Of a stretch of 64,000 nt of DNA, positions 41,943 through 51,781 are shown piece after piece; the stretch's first letter is position 1, and each line of letters starts with the position of its first letter. The stretch is from assembly GCF_005280735.1 (NCBI RefSeq), contig NZ_CP040077.1:248001-312000 (forward strand), in the 5' to 3' direction. This DNA comes from Trinickia violacea. Lineage in GTDB: Bacteria; Pseudomonadota; Gammaproteobacteria; Burkholderiales; Burkholderiaceae. A program made the translations under genes and the position numbers. The notes under the pieces are model-generated. The model was not told the origin of the DNA. It did no database searches and saw only the letters and a program-made list of their open reading frames with translations.

Positions 41943-43640
41943 ATGAACGACTGGAAGAGCGCATTACGCGCGATCAAGAAGCAGTCGCTAACCGCTAAGA
42001 CGAAGGAAGAAAGGCGCAGGCAGGATGCGGACTCCAAACCCAGAGAAATTAGGGGTATTGACGCGACGACCTGGCTCGAGTCACTAAAAAAAAATCCTAA
42101 GTCCGGACCGCACGAAACATCAGCATGCAAATCGCCACCCACAGTGCATTCACAACAGAATTCGGAGAATCGACTTCGAGCGGCTACTTCGACGCCGATA
42201 GCAAAGACGCGAAGCATTTGCACCCTCAAAAGAAATGCCGAATCGGAAGAGCTGAAAGGCGTTCCAGAGACGCTTGACCAGCAGCAGCGCGGCGCGCTGA
42301 CAAGGCGATCGTTTTATAAGTCACCTGAGCCCTGGGTTACAGCGGGGGCTCGGAGTCAATATACTCCATCGCCAAGTAGCCGGCCGCTGGACATTGTGAT
42401 CGGACTGGATTTCGGCACCTCATACACGAAGGCCGCCGTGGGAATGAGAGATCAGATCTTTCCAGTTGGCTGGGAAGGCATATCCGCGGCGCCAGATAAG
42501 TATCTTCTGCCAACTGAATACAGCGAGCTGGACGACGGAAGTTGCCATATTGGACAGGCACCCGGTGTACCCTTCGAGCGAGTGCGTCAGCGCCTTAAGC
42601 AGCCGTTTATCGAACCAGCTGTGTCCGCGGAGTCGATTGCGACGGCAGCCGTATTTGTGGCGATCGTACTTCGCTATGTACGTGCATGGATATATCGCCA
42701 CCATGGGAGCAAGATCGGTTTGGGCCATATTCGCTGGCTGCTAAACATTGGCGTGCCGAGTAACGGTCTCGAGACTGAGCGGATGGAGGTCACGTACAAG
42801 AAACTGGGCAGTTTGGCGTGGTCTCTGAGTCTGGGAGAGGCGGATATCCATCTGAAGCAAGCGCGAGAAGGCGTCTTGGCCGGGAAGCTGAATACTGGAT
42901 CGAACGATCTGATCGATCTGCGAGCTCTGCCGGAATTTGTGGCTCAAATTGCAGGTTACGTTCAATCGCCGCAGCGAAAACTAGGCCTCCATGCTCTAGC
43001 CGACGTCGGAGGTGGTACCTTTGATCTCGTGACTTTCATCGTTCACGAAAGAGATGAGGAGTCCGTTTTTCCTTTTCTCGTACCTGAAGTTCGACTGCTC
43101 GGTACACAAATGCTTAACCAGAACAGGCTGGTGGGGGCATCACCACCCGACAACGCGACTCTTCCTGATGAACTTCAGCCTGTGCCCAACGCGAAAGAAT
43201 ATGCCGAGGCCAGTGGCATCTCCGAAGATCAAATCCGTCTGCGCGATGGAATCTTTTGGAAAGCGGTTAGTGGCATGGTTGAGAACGTACTATGCCGAAC
43301 CAAACAGCTACGCTACCGGTTATCCCCCGCGTGGCACGACGGTCTGCCAACATTCCTGACGGGTGGCGGTGCCAAGGTGGATGGTTATGCCGTCTCTGTA
43401 CAGGCAGGCGGACAACGGTCGGCGCGGGTAGTCAATTTGATGCCCTTGCCTTTGCATCCACGCTTGGCCGATTTTTCAGGAGAGCGCGACGAGTACCAAC
43501 GAATTTCGGTGGCGTGCGGATTGGCATTGGATGCGTTTTCACTTGGCCAGATTGTACCGGCCAAGGACGTGGAGGACGATGTCCCCATCCGTAGTAAGCC
43601 AATAGAACGGCCTGATCGCGACGAGCTTTATCCGGACTAG
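41943..43640 (+). CDS. Hsp70/actin-fold ATPase
   Basis: 565 residues, strong RBS (GGGGGG). Residues 1-140 are basic and disordered (AIKKQSLTAKTKEERRRQDA), perhaps a nucleic-acid or partner-binding tail. The ATPase fold follows: phosphate-1 loop GLDFGTSYTKAA at 154-165, phosphate-2 loop ADVGGGTFDLV at 353-363 and adenosine motif LTGGGAKVDGY near 473. There is no peptide-binding domain as in DnaK; it is closer to the Hsp70-like/SrfB/actin group. Its place between two helicases 24 and 100 bp away suggests that it is a switch or assembly factor in a DNA-targeting complex. Confidence 0.85.
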   Translation: MNDWKSALRAIKKQSLTAKTKEERRRQDADSKPREIRGIDATTWLESLKKNPKSGPHETSACKSPPTVHSQQNSENRLRAATSTPIAKTRSICTLKRNAESEELKGVPETLDQQQRGALTRRSFYKSPEPWVTAGARSQYTPSPSSRPLDIVIGLDFGTSYTKAAVGMRDQIFPVGWEGISAAPDKYLLPTEYSELDDGSCHIGQAPGVPFERVRQRLKQPFIEPAVSAESIATAAVFVAIVLRYVRAWIYRHHGSKIGLGHIRWLLNIGVPSNGLETERMEVTYKKLGSLAWSLSLGEADIHLKQAREGVLAGKLNTGSNDLIDLRALPEFVAQIAGYVQSPQRKLGLHALADVGGGTFDLVTFIVHERDEESVFPFLVPEVRLLGTQMLNQNRLVGASPPDNATLPDELQPVPNAKEYAEASGISEDQIRLRDGIFWKAVSGMVENVLCRTKQLRYRLSPAWHDGLPTFLTGGGAKVDGYAVSVQAGGQRSARVVNLMPLPLHPRLADFSGERDEYQRISVACGLALDAFSLGQIVPAKDVEDDVPIRSKPIERPDRDELYPD

Positions 43641-43740
43641 AAAGATTGGTTCCGCAAACGGACAGGCGGACCGACACTCGCTTTAAACTCAGTACGGTGT
43701 CGAAAGCGGCATCATCGAGACATTCCACGGGGGATACGAA

Positions 43741-46700
43741 ATGATTCAAGGCGCACGCGTTCTACCGGTCCAACATCTAACTATTCGGGTACCTTGGCAC
43801 GACTCCGGCTGGAAGGGCACTTTTTGTCAAGGTTGCACTGCAAACACCAGTTGTACAGTGCTTCCGCGTATTGCGACAGGGCGTGACGACGCCTTTGAAC
43901 TGCTGCATGCCGGCGAAAGCTTTGAGTCGCTGGATCGCTTCCAGCATCCGCCATGTGTTGATGAGCATGGAACCTTCATGGCGAAGTTTCCGCTGTCGAT
44001 GCAGAAGAAGCATCCCTATTCAGAGAGTGCCAAGCTCACGCATGGGCATTTCGCTGACACGCCCTACACAATCCGCCCGTACTCGGTCGCAGCCATTCCG
44101 TTTCGCTGGATGTTGCGCGAGCAGGTGGAAGGCAATAAGAAGTGGGGCGTACCAAGTCTGAAAGAAATCCTGCAGTTGGGCTACCAGACCGAACGCGAGC
44201 CGGATCTCACTGTCAACAAGGGTTGGGAAAAAGACAAGAAGACCTGGGTTCAAGAAGGCACCAACCAGCGCGTCATCCTTGACACGTTTTTTAGCGTGGC
44301 CAAGCCGAATGAGTCTCTGGTGTTCTTCTATGCCAAGCGCACACCGCTGATAGAGGATGCGCGTCGCGTGATCATCGGTGTGGGACGCGTTAAGTCAGTG
44401 AGTGCGCCGATCGAGTATCACTACCTAGGTGGTCAGAAACCGAAGGATAACATCAGCGGGTATCTTTGGGAACGTAACATTGAGCACTCGATCCGACCGA
44501 AAGACTCGGACGGTTTCTTGCTGCCCTACCAGGATTTGGTGCAAGCTGCGGAGACAGATGAATCCATTGACCTTGCTGCTTGTACCGCATTCGCTCCAGA
44601 CGAATACTTTGGTAGCTACTCCTACGGCACCGAACATCTGGCACACGACGGCGCCATTTCTTCGTTGCTGGCCATCGAGAAAGCCATTAAGACGATGCGC
44701 CAGTACTTGGCCGACGAGCCCTGGGAGGAACATCTGGCATGGATCGATGCGGAGCTGAACCGGCTCTGGGAAGTGCGTGGCGCCTTCCCTGGATTGGGCG
44801 CCGCCCTGAACGCGTTCGGCTTTCCTCACGGCAACTTGTTGGCCTGGTATCTGGCTAGTCAGGGCGACGAGAAATTAGACCCCTGGCCAGCCTTGGCAGA
44901 ACTGCTCAAAAAGCCAGAAGGTCTACCTGCTTACCTGCGCGATGGCATCGGCGACACTCTCAGAAAGAAGTGGGAGAAGCTGCAGCCCGAGCGGCGTGCA
45001 CTGTTGATGTTGTTAGCACGGTTCAATCTGACCGATGCTCAAGCTCTGCGCTGGTATCAGCCGACGGAGCGTACGAAAGCCGGTATTGATCTGGGTGATG
45101 CAGCAATCCTAGCGAATCCTTACTTGGTCTATGAAGAAGACCGGTTGCAGGCCGATCCGGTGGCTTTTGAGATCGTGGATCGTGGCATCTTCCCCCCAGA
45201 GTCGATCCGTACGGCATTTCCGCTGCCCGAGCCAAGCCTCGTGCGCGAAGCCATCGATGAGCGACGTGTACGCGCGGCAATGCTCCTGACGCTGGAAGAG
45301 GCAGCTCGAACGGAGGGGCATACCTATCTCATGGCCACGTGGGTGGTTCAGCGAATTCGTGACCGCGCCCTGCAGCCCGACTGTCCGTTGGACATGGACA
45401 CACTCTCGATTCTTGAAGACGGGCTGGCACCCAAGATTGAAAGCATCCAAGTCAAGGACGGCCTCCAGGCGTTTCAGTTGGATCGCTATGTCGAGACTTC
45501 GACCCTGATCAGGGCGAAGATTAGTAAGCGCAGATCCCGCAAGGCCAACACCGGAGAACACAACTGGGCAGCGCTGGTCGATGCAGCAATTGATTCAACG
45601 AAGGACAAGGGCGCCGCCAAGTCGAACCCGAACAACCGGGACGTAGCTGCGCGCAAGGAAAAGTCGGCGGCTTTGGAGGTGCTCTACAAGTCCGGAGTCT
45701 CTGTGCTCATGGGAGCAGCTGGCACGGGAAAGAGCACCTTGCTGAAGGCATTGTGCACTATTGATAGCGTAAAGAACAAGGGAATCCTGCTGCTTGCGCC
45801 AACTGGAAAAGCTCGCGTGAGGCTGGAACAGGCGAGCGGTATGCCCGGCCAAGGAAAGACAGTCGCCCAGTTCTTGAATGGATTCGAGCGGTACGACGGT
45901 AAGACCGGGCGGTATTTCGTCAATGAGGATGCGGACCGCTCGGCCGTGCATGCCACAGTCATCATTGATGAATGCTCCATGCTAACCGAAGAGCAACTCG
46001 CAGCACTTTTGGATGCGGTTGAAAGCGTAGATAGGCTAGTTCTGGTGGGTGACCCCAAGCAACTGCCACCGATCGGTGCGGGTCGGCCCTACGTGGACAT
46101 CGTCAATTTCTTGAAGCCGGCCAATATCGAGAGCTTGCGAACACGCGTCGCAGGGTGCTTCGCAGAACTGACCGTTACGATGCGCCAAGGAGCTGAGGAC
46201 GGCGATGTTCGCGATGACGTGCTGCTTGCTCAGGCTTTTAGTGGCAGACCACTGGATGCTGGCGCCGACGAGATCTGGCAGACCGTGGCGTCCGGAAAGT
46301 CGAACTTTGTGAAGCTGGTTCGGTGGAACAAGCCGGATCAGCTTCAACAGTTACTGCTCGATGAGCTGAAGGCTGAGTTGAAGCTGAAGTCGATCACTGA
46401 TGAAGTGACTTTCGAAGAGTCACTGGGCGGCGTCTTTTCCGAGTTCGACGGCGGCTCAACCGTGTTCTTCAATACCCAGTACAAGGATCGGCCAGGAGCA
46501 TCCAAGAAGGCCGAAGCGTGGCAAATCCTCTCGCCAATCAAGCAGTACCAAGCGGGTGTCACCGGAATCAACCGCGCGCTGCAGCAGCAGTTTAGGAAGT
46601 CCTTCCTCAAGATGGCTGCTCAAACCGGCTGGACCAAGAAGATCCCAAGCCCTGCGGGCCCAGAGGGAATCATCTACGGCGACAAAGTTATCAACGTCAT

Positions 46701-47586
46701 CAACAAGAGCGGGCGCGAGACCTATCCGGAAACGGATGATGCCTATGTTGCGAACGGCGACATCGGCATCATCACAGGGCACCGCAAGACCAAGGCGAGA
46801 AATTGGTCGCCCTACGAAGTCGAAGTTGAGTTGGCCTCGCAGCCCGGGGTTTCCTACAAGTACAAGCCGTGGGAATTCGATTCGCAGGAGAGTACACCAC
46901 CGCTTGAACTGGCCTATGCTCTGACCGTGCACAAGACGCAGGGGAGTGAGTTCGGCAAGACCTTCGTTGTGGTTCCGAACCCCTGCCGCAACCTGACACG
47001 TGAGATGCTCTACACCGCCCTGACGCGCCAGAGGGACAAGATCATCATTCTCCACCAAGGGGACTTCCGGGATCTGCGGCACTTCAGCCAAGAGGCAGCA
47101 TCGGAGATCAACCGGCGGATGACAAATCTCTTTGCACCGTCGGCGCCGGTAGAAATCAAGGTACGAAACAAGTCTGTCTTCCTGGATGAGAAGTTGATCT
47201 ACCTGACGGAAAACGGTGAATTGGTCCGGTCAAAATCCGAATGGATCATCGCCGACAAGCTGAAGGCTGCAGGAATCAAATATCAGTACGAGCAACCACT
47301 CGTTTTGGATGGCATTGAACGATCGCCTGATTTCACGATTCGCGACGAGGATGCCGGCACGGTCTGGTACTGGGAGCACAACGGGATGCTCTCCGATGAC
47401 GAGTACAAGAAACGTTGGGAGCGCAAAAAGGCTGCCTACCGTAAGGCAGGGATTCTTCCTTTGCCGTTGCCTGAAATGGACGATAAAAGGGTGGGGACTC
47501 TGCTAGTAACCGAAGAACACGAAGGTATGGGATTAGACCTGAACGCGATTCTGGCCAACATCAAACTCATACTTGGGCGAGACTGA
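43741..47586 (+). CDS. Large RecD-like helicase with C-terminal PD-(D/E)XK-like nuclease
   Basis: 1281 residues. The N-terminal 600 residues are unusual: a Cys cluster (CQGCTANTSC near 30-39) and a beta-rich domain with FFYAKRTPL and VIIGVGRVKSV, possibly a nucleic-acid sensor. The superfamily-1 helicase core is RecD/TraA-like: Walker A GAAGTGKST at 658-666, Walker B VIIDECSM at 740-747, GDPKQLPPIG, and a UvrD_C_2 end (LAYALTVHKTQGSEFGKTFV; MLYTALTRQRDK). The last 130 residues look like a PD-(D/E)XK nuclease: E1167 (SEWIIADKLK), D1197 (SPDFTI) and E1212 (YWEHNG), then Lys. Helicase plus nuclease in one chain suggests cleavage of invading DNA. Confidence 0.88.
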   Translation: MIQGARVLPVQHLTIRVPWHDSGWKGTFCQGCTANTSCTVLPRIATGRDDAFELLHAGESFESLDRFQHPPCVDEHGTFMAKFPLSMQKKHPYSESAKLTHGHFADTPYTIRPYSVAAIPFRWMLREQVEGNKKWGVPSLKEILQLGYQTEREPDLTVNKGWEKDKKTWVQEGTNQRVILDTFFSVAKPNESLVFFYAKRTPLIEDARRVIIGVGRVKSVSAPIEYHYLGGQKPKDNISGYLWERNIEHSIRPKDSDGFLLPYQDLVQAAETDESIDLAACTAFAPDEYFGSYSYGTEHLAHDGAISSLLAIEKAIKTMRQYLADEPWEEHLAWIDAELNRLWEVRGAFPGLGAALNAFGFPHGNLLAWYLASQGDEKLDPWPALAELLKKPEGLPAYLRDGIGDTLRKKWEKLQPERRALLMLLARFNLTDAQALRWYQPTERTKAGIDLGDAAILANPYLVYEEDRLQADPVAFEIVDRGIFPPESIRTAFPLPEPSLVREAIDERRVRAAMLLTLEEAARTEGHTYLMATWVVQRIRDRALQPDCPLDMDTLSILEDGLAPKIESIQVKDGLQAFQLDRYVETSTLIRAKISKRRSRKANTGEHNWAALVDAAIDSTKDKGAAKSNPNNRDVAARKEKSAALEVLYKSGVSVLMGAAGTGKSTLLKALCTIDSVKNKGILLLAPTGKARVRLEQASGMPGQGKTVAQFLNGFERYDGKTGRYFVNEDADRSAVHATVIIDECSMLTEEQLAALLDAVESVDRLVLVGDPKQLPPIGAGRPYVDIVNFLKPANIESLRTRVAGCFAELTVTMRQGAEDGDVRDDVLLAQAFSGRPLDAGADEIWQTVASGKSNFVKLVRWNKPDQLQQLLLDELKAELKLKSITDEVTFEESLGGVFSEFDGGSTVFFNTQYKDRPGASKKAEAWQILSPIKQYQAGVTGINRALQQQFRKSFLKMAAQTGWTKKIPSPAGPEGIIYGDKVINVINKSGRETYPETDDAYVANGDIGIITGHRKTKARNWSPYEVEVELASQPGVSYKYKPWEFDSQESTPPLELAYALTVHKTQGSEFGKTFVVVPNPCRNLTREMLYTALTRQRDKIIILHQGDFRDLRHFSQEAASEINRRMTNLFAPSAPVEIKVRNKSVFLDEKLIYLTENGELVRSKSEWIIADKLKAAGIKYQYEQPLVLDGIERSPDFTIRDEDAGTVWYWEHNGMLSDDEYKKRWERKKAAYRKAGILPLPLPEMDDKRVGTLLVTEEHEGMGLDLNAILANIKLILGRD

Positions 47587-47658
47587 TTGATTTGCTTGAC
47601 ATCCCACCATGAGATTTCGGATCGTCGGCGGAATCTGTGGGTGAATTGGTGTGCGCGC

Positions 47659-48089
47659 CTAGCCAAGTGGAGCTTGATTCAGATACTGATAGAGCTTGCG
47701 ACAAGTTGCATCAAAGGCATTTTGTGCGGACTCGGAGATCGCTGGCCAGATTAGGGGGCCGCCGTCTTCCTCGATGAGTTTGTCCAGGAGGGTTGCCACC
47801 GGAAGGGTAAGGAGATCGGGATCTTCGTGGCGGCGCCGGATCATTTCGCCGCCGGCATCCAGATGTCATCGCGGTGCCGAAGCAATGTGTTGCGTGCATA
47901 TCCCAAGGTTACGAGATGCTCAAGGAAAGGCGTGAATATGGCCACGATTGCCTGTCCAGTCGGAATATCATCGTCGGCGACTCGCCACGACGCAGGCCAG
48001 TTATGCAGATCTGGGACGTACTGCGCAAGCGCTTGCTGTTCGGGGACAACGGCGGCTCTGTCCTTGCCGGTTCTGGGCTTGTTGACCAT
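47659..48089 (-). pseudogene. Small gene split by a frameshift (two overlapping ORFs)
   Basis: Frame A (48089-47841) ends TLLRHRDDIWMPAAK; frame B (47844-47659) begins MIRRRHEDPDLLTLPVATLL and ends FDATCRKLYQYLNQAPLG. Read through the overlap with a one-base shift the sequence becomes DIWMPAGGEMIRRRHEDPDL, which matches the continuous ~130-residue pattern I remember for a common small island protein (LARxTLxRHxxNLWLLGGEIIRR...). Either one gene was broken here, or the two parts are translationally coupled by the 4-bp ATGA overlap. Function unknown. Confidence 0.55.
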
Positions 48090-48395
48090 GTTGCTGACCC
48101 GTCTGCTTGACGCCTGCCATCATTTTCCCGGCTTTGTATACGAAGGGGCGCGGCTGTGCGAGGCAACTCAATCCATCGAGATCGACGCCTTATAGAACAA
48201 AGCACCTCGATCGTCTCGTCATTGGCATGCATTCATCGAGAAACGCTACTTCAGACTTGGCTTACGGCAGAAATTCCGCCGTCATGTCTGGAAAGCATTT
48301 CTCTGCCACCAAGTCTCCGATTCGCTCTTGCCGTGCATCTTTCAGCTACGTGCCCTCACCCGACTCCTACAGCGTCCATCCGTCTCCTCGCCGCA

Positions 48396-48439
48396 TTGTG
48401 GGAAGTCATTCAATGCTGTAAAGTGCAGTACATTTACAG
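48396..48439 (+). promoter_or_regulatory. Promoter with operator of the DUF499 operon
   Basis: -35 TTGTGG (48396-48401), 17 bp, -10 TAAAGT (48419-48424). A perfect dyad CTGTAAA-N10-TTTACAG (48416-48439) covers the -10 box. It lies 24 bp before the RHH gene, so autoregulation of the operon is likely. The remainder of 48090-48395 holds no clear gene. Confidence 0.7.
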
Positions 48440-48462
48440 TGACAACGGTTTCCGGAGAGGCT

Positions 48463-48657
48463 ATGGCCGCAAGCAAGAGTGCCACGCTGACATTTCGTAT
48501 CGACCCCGGATTAAAGGAAGCGCTTCGTGTTGCGGCGGATTTGGAACATCGATCCATTGCAAACATGGTCGAGGTTCTGATTCGGGATTATTGCGAGCAA
48601 CGCGGCATTGCGATTTCGCTCTCCAACACCAAGAACAATCACGGGGTGCGTTCATGA
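48463..48657 (+). CDS. Ribbon-helix-helix DNA-binding protein
   Basis: 64 residues: KSATLTFRIDPGLKEALRVA gives the beta strand and first helix, and RSIANMVEVLIRDYCEQRG the second helix of an Arc/MetJ-type RHH fold. Dimers bind short palindromes such as the one at 48416-48439, so it probably represses the defence operon that follows. The ATG at 48463 is chosen because upstream codons are not family-like. Its stop overlaps the start of the DUF499 gene (ATGA), so the two are coupled. Confidence 0.8.
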   Translation: MAASKSATLTFRIDPGLKEALRVAADLEHRSIANMVEVLIRDYCEQRGIAISLSNTKNNHGVRS

Positions 48658-51600
48658 TCAAGACGGTCAAGCAGGCTTGCAGGTTCAATCCCATCATCCG
48701 CGACTACCGGATGAGCCAGGGAATTGAAAACCTTGCAGAGCTCATCAAAGACGAAGGTGACGGGAGCGAATTTTTCTCGCGTAATTTCGTCACCCATGGC
48801 ATGGATCAGCTTTTCCGTGAGGGGCTGCTGCGCCTGTCCGGCAAATCCGACCAGGCCGTCTTTGAACTGACCCAAGCGATGGGCGGCGGTAAGACGCACA
48901 TGATGATTGCGCTCGGTCTGCTTGCCCGACATCCTCATTTGCGCAACGACGTCCTGCCTGCCGATCTGGCGTCTCGAGCTGAGTTCGGTCAGGCGCGCAT
49001 TGCCGCATTCAATGGTCGCAATAATCCGGAAAACTATATCTGGGGCGAGATTGCGACCCAGCTTGGCGCAGCAGAAGCCATCAAGCAGCACTGGGTCAAT
49101 GGGCCAAAGGCCGTCGATCAGCGTCAATGGAAAGAAATCATCGGTGACCAGCCGACACTGATCCTGCTCGACGAACTCCCGCCCTATCTGGACAACGCCA
49201 GCACGCAGGTTTTCGGGCAAGGCACCCTCGCCAATATGGTGGTTTACAGCCTGAGCAGTTTGATGAGCGCGGCACTGGAGCTGCCCAACTGCGCCATTGT
49301 CATCGCCAACCTCTCGGGCAGCTACAAGGCGCAAACCAAGGCGCTAGGCGACGCCATCTCTAACCTGCAGCAGGAAACTCGTCGTCAGGCTATGACTATC
49401 ACGCCGGTGCAACTGGCGGGTAATGAAATTTACGAGATCCTCAAGAAGCGGCTCATCGACGAACTGCCGGACGAACGTGTTATCTCTGATATCGCAGAAG
49501 AGTACGCTCAGCAGATCAAGAAGGCCGAAGATGGCGGCTACATTGTGGCTAGCAGCATTGAGCAAATTGTGGAGCAGATAAGGGAGACCTATCCCTTCCA
49601 TCCGTCCTTCAAGCATCTTGTAGCGCTATTTAAGGAAAACGAAGGTTTCCGACAGACCCGTGGCCTGATGCAGTTCACTGCGCGTCTGCTAAAGAGCGTG
49701 GAAGAACGCGATGCGGACGACATCTTTCTGGTCGGCACGCAGCATCTCGACCTCAATGACAATCAGGTCAAGGATGAGATCGAGCGCATTGCTCCAAAGC
49801 TGATGCCTGCAGTAACGCGTGATATTGCCGACAAGAGCAACGCTATCGCCGAGCACATTGATATCGAACTAGCAGGGGATGCCGCACAGCAGGTGATGAC
49901 CTTGCTGCTCGCATCCAGCCTGTCGCGTGCCGTCGGCGGACGCATCGGTTTGTCCGAAAGCGAGTTGATCGAATTCCTTGCTGCGCCGCAACGCAAGCCG
50001 GACGAGTTTCTACAGGCATTGCAGCGCCTGCGCGAATCGGCGTGGTATCTCCATCGCGAAGAGCAACGCTTCTTTATCAAGGAAACCGAGAACCTGTCGC
50101 GTCAGATCGAGCGCAATGCCAAGGAAGTTCCTCAACCCAAGGTTGATCAGGCGCTCATCAACCGCCTCGCAGGCATCCTTGATCCAGTTCGCAAAATTGC
50201 GTATCAGGACGCGCAAGTGCTGCCCAAGCTGGACGAACTCAAGCTTGGTGGTCCGCGCACACTGATCGTCGTCAAGCCCGACGGGAAGATGCCGCCCAGC
50301 GAATTGCAGAACTTTTTCGATTACCAACAGGAGAAGAACAATCTGCTTGTGTTGACAGGCCAAGACAGCCTTTTGGCCGACGTGGTCGAGGAGCGACTAC
50401 GTGAGTTGTACGCTATCGAACAGATTCACAAACGACTCAAGCCTAACGATACCTTGTTCGAGGAGGCACGAGATCGCCTCGAAGAATCAGAGGATCGCTT
50501 CGGAAAGGCGCTGTCTGCAGCGTACAACCGTCTTTACTTCCCCGCCAATGACCCCGTAGACGGTCGTGACGTACTGGCCGGGGTGACCATTGATCAGGGT
50601 CTTAAAATCGGAAAAGATGATCAGTCAGCCGAAGTGCAGGTCGAAAAACTGTTGGCGAGCCCGCGCGCCGATTACAAGCTCGTACCCGAACTGATTAAGG
50701 ACAACCTCGACGAGTATTTCGCGCAGGCCGAGGAGTACCTGTGGCCGTCCGGTAAGGACAACCGTCGCACTCCTTGGAAGGATGTTGTCACCCGAGCCAA
50801 GTGCTCGCCTATCTGGCCTTGGATGCCGGGCTCAAGCGGGTTAGATACGCTCAAGACCGAATCACTGAAGCAGGGGCGCTGGCGTCTGGGCGAGGACGGT
50901 TACATCGAGAAGGGACCGTTCCCCAAGGACAAGGCGACCGTTAACGTCTCCGTAATCAACGTCAAATCAGACACCGGCGAAACGGTATTGAGCCTCACGC
51001 CGCGCCATGCGGGTGAAAGCCCGGTTATCTATTGGTCGACCAAAGCCGATGTATCGGACAAGGATCACAAAGTAGATGACCTAGAGAACTTTACTACGTC
51101 TGAAGGTACGCTGTATTTCTGGGTCAAGGACACTACCGGCCAGCACGAGAGCGCAGCGGCCACGCGCTGGCTCGCTGATCTCAAGGTACGTCATCAGGTC
51201 GAGCCTGCTGCAGACAAACGCCGCGTCACTCTAGCTGCCACACCACATGCCGAGCTTTTCTACACTTTCGACGGCTCGAATCCCAAGGGCGGAAACCGCT
51301 ATGAGGCGCCGTTCGAGATCGATTCTGCGAGCTGCCGTTTGCTGGTATTCGCCCGAGCGGGTGAAGCCAATAAGACGGCGGACTTCCAGATTCCCGCCAG
51401 CGGAGACAAGACGGTTCAAATCGTCGACAGCAAGCCCGCGCGCCTGCAAAGCAAACGTGTCACTCTCGATACGACTGATCGTGTATTCGGCATCATCAAT
51501 CGTTTCCGTGATCAGCCGGGCACGCGCTTTAAGGGTGTACGTGTCGAAATAGGCGAGGGCGAGAACACCGTGACTATTCGATTCCAGGAGCGCGAGGTTA

Positions 51601-51779
51601 CGGCGACGATCATCGAGGGCATCGTCAACAGCCTGCGCGAAGTGCTGGGCGAGCCCGAGGCTCTAGTCAATATTGCAATTGCAGATGGAGTGCAGTTCGA
51701 TACAGGTTTCGCACTGAAAGAATTTGCCAAGCTCGCAGGGATTGAATTGAAACCCGGTGAAGTTATTCAGGAGGATTGA
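48654..51779 (+). CDS. DUF499 ATPase (anti-phage-associated)
   Basis: 1041 residues from ATG 48654; the frame is open far upstream, but that part overlaps the RHH gene. The ATPase part has Walker A MGGGKTHMM with K80, Walker B LILLDELPPYL with D173/E174, and a sensor-like IVIANLSGS near 220. The middle (450-720) is helical. The C-terminal 300 residues are beta-rich (HAELFYTFDGSNPKGGNRYE is a chitobiase/FN3-like repeat). Family knowledge: DUF499 proteins are large P-loop ATPases encoded beside DUF1156 methylases and PLD-helicases in phage-defence loci. Overlaps the DUF3780 gene region by spacing of 2 bp. Confidence 0.9.
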   Translation: MIKTVKQACRFNPIIRDYRMSQGIENLAELIKDEGDGSEFFSRNFVTHGMDQLFREGLLRLSGKSDQAVFELTQAMGGGKTHMMIALGLLARHPHLRNDVLPADLASRAEFGQARIAAFNGRNNPENYIWGEIATQLGAAEAIKQHWVNGPKAVDQRQWKEIIGDQPTLILLDELPPYLDNASTQVFGQGTLANMVVYSLSSLMSAALELPNCAIVIANLSGSYKAQTKALGDAISNLQQETRRQAMTITPVQLAGNEIYEILKKRLIDELPDERVISDIAEEYAQQIKKAEDGGYIVASSIEQIVEQIRETYPFHPSFKHLVALFKENEGFRQTRGLMQFTARLLKSVEERDADDIFLVGTQHLDLNDNQVKDEIERIAPKLMPAVTRDIADKSNAIAEHIDIELAGDAAQQVMTLLLASSLSRAVGGRIGLSESELIEFLAAPQRKPDEFLQALQRLRESAWYLHREEQRFFIKETENLSRQIERNAKEVPQPKVDQALINRLAGILDPVRKIAYQDAQVLPKLDELKLGGPRTLIVVKPDGKMPPSELQNFFDYQQEKNNLLVLTGQDSLLADVVEERLRELYAIEQIHKRLKPNDTLFEEARDRLEESEDRFGKALSAAYNRLYFPANDPVDGRDVLAGVTIDQGLKIGKDDQSAEVQVEKLLASPRADYKLVPELIKDNLDEYFAQAEEYLWPSGKDNRRTPWKDVVTRAKCSPIWPWMPGSSGLDTLKTESLKQGRWRLGEDGYIEKGPFPKDKATVNVSVINVKSDTGETVLSLTPRHAGESPVIYWSTKADVSDKDHKVDDLENFTTSEGTLYFWVKDTTGQHESAAATRWLADLKVRHQVEPAADKRRVTLAATPHAELFYTFDGSNPKGGNRYEAPFEIDSASCRLLVFARAGEANKTADFQIPASGDKTVQIVDSKPARLQSKRVTLDTTDRVFGIINRFRDQPGTRFKGVRVEIGEGENTVTIRFQEREVTATIIEGIVNSLREVLGEPEALVNIAIADGVQFDTGFALKEFAKLAGIELKPGEVIQED

Positions 51780-51781
51780 AA

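Noticed and set aside
48156..48653. Upstream extension of the DUF499 frame
   Set aside because: It overlaps the RHH gene and the promoter/operator; the DUF499 family start fits the ATG at 48654.
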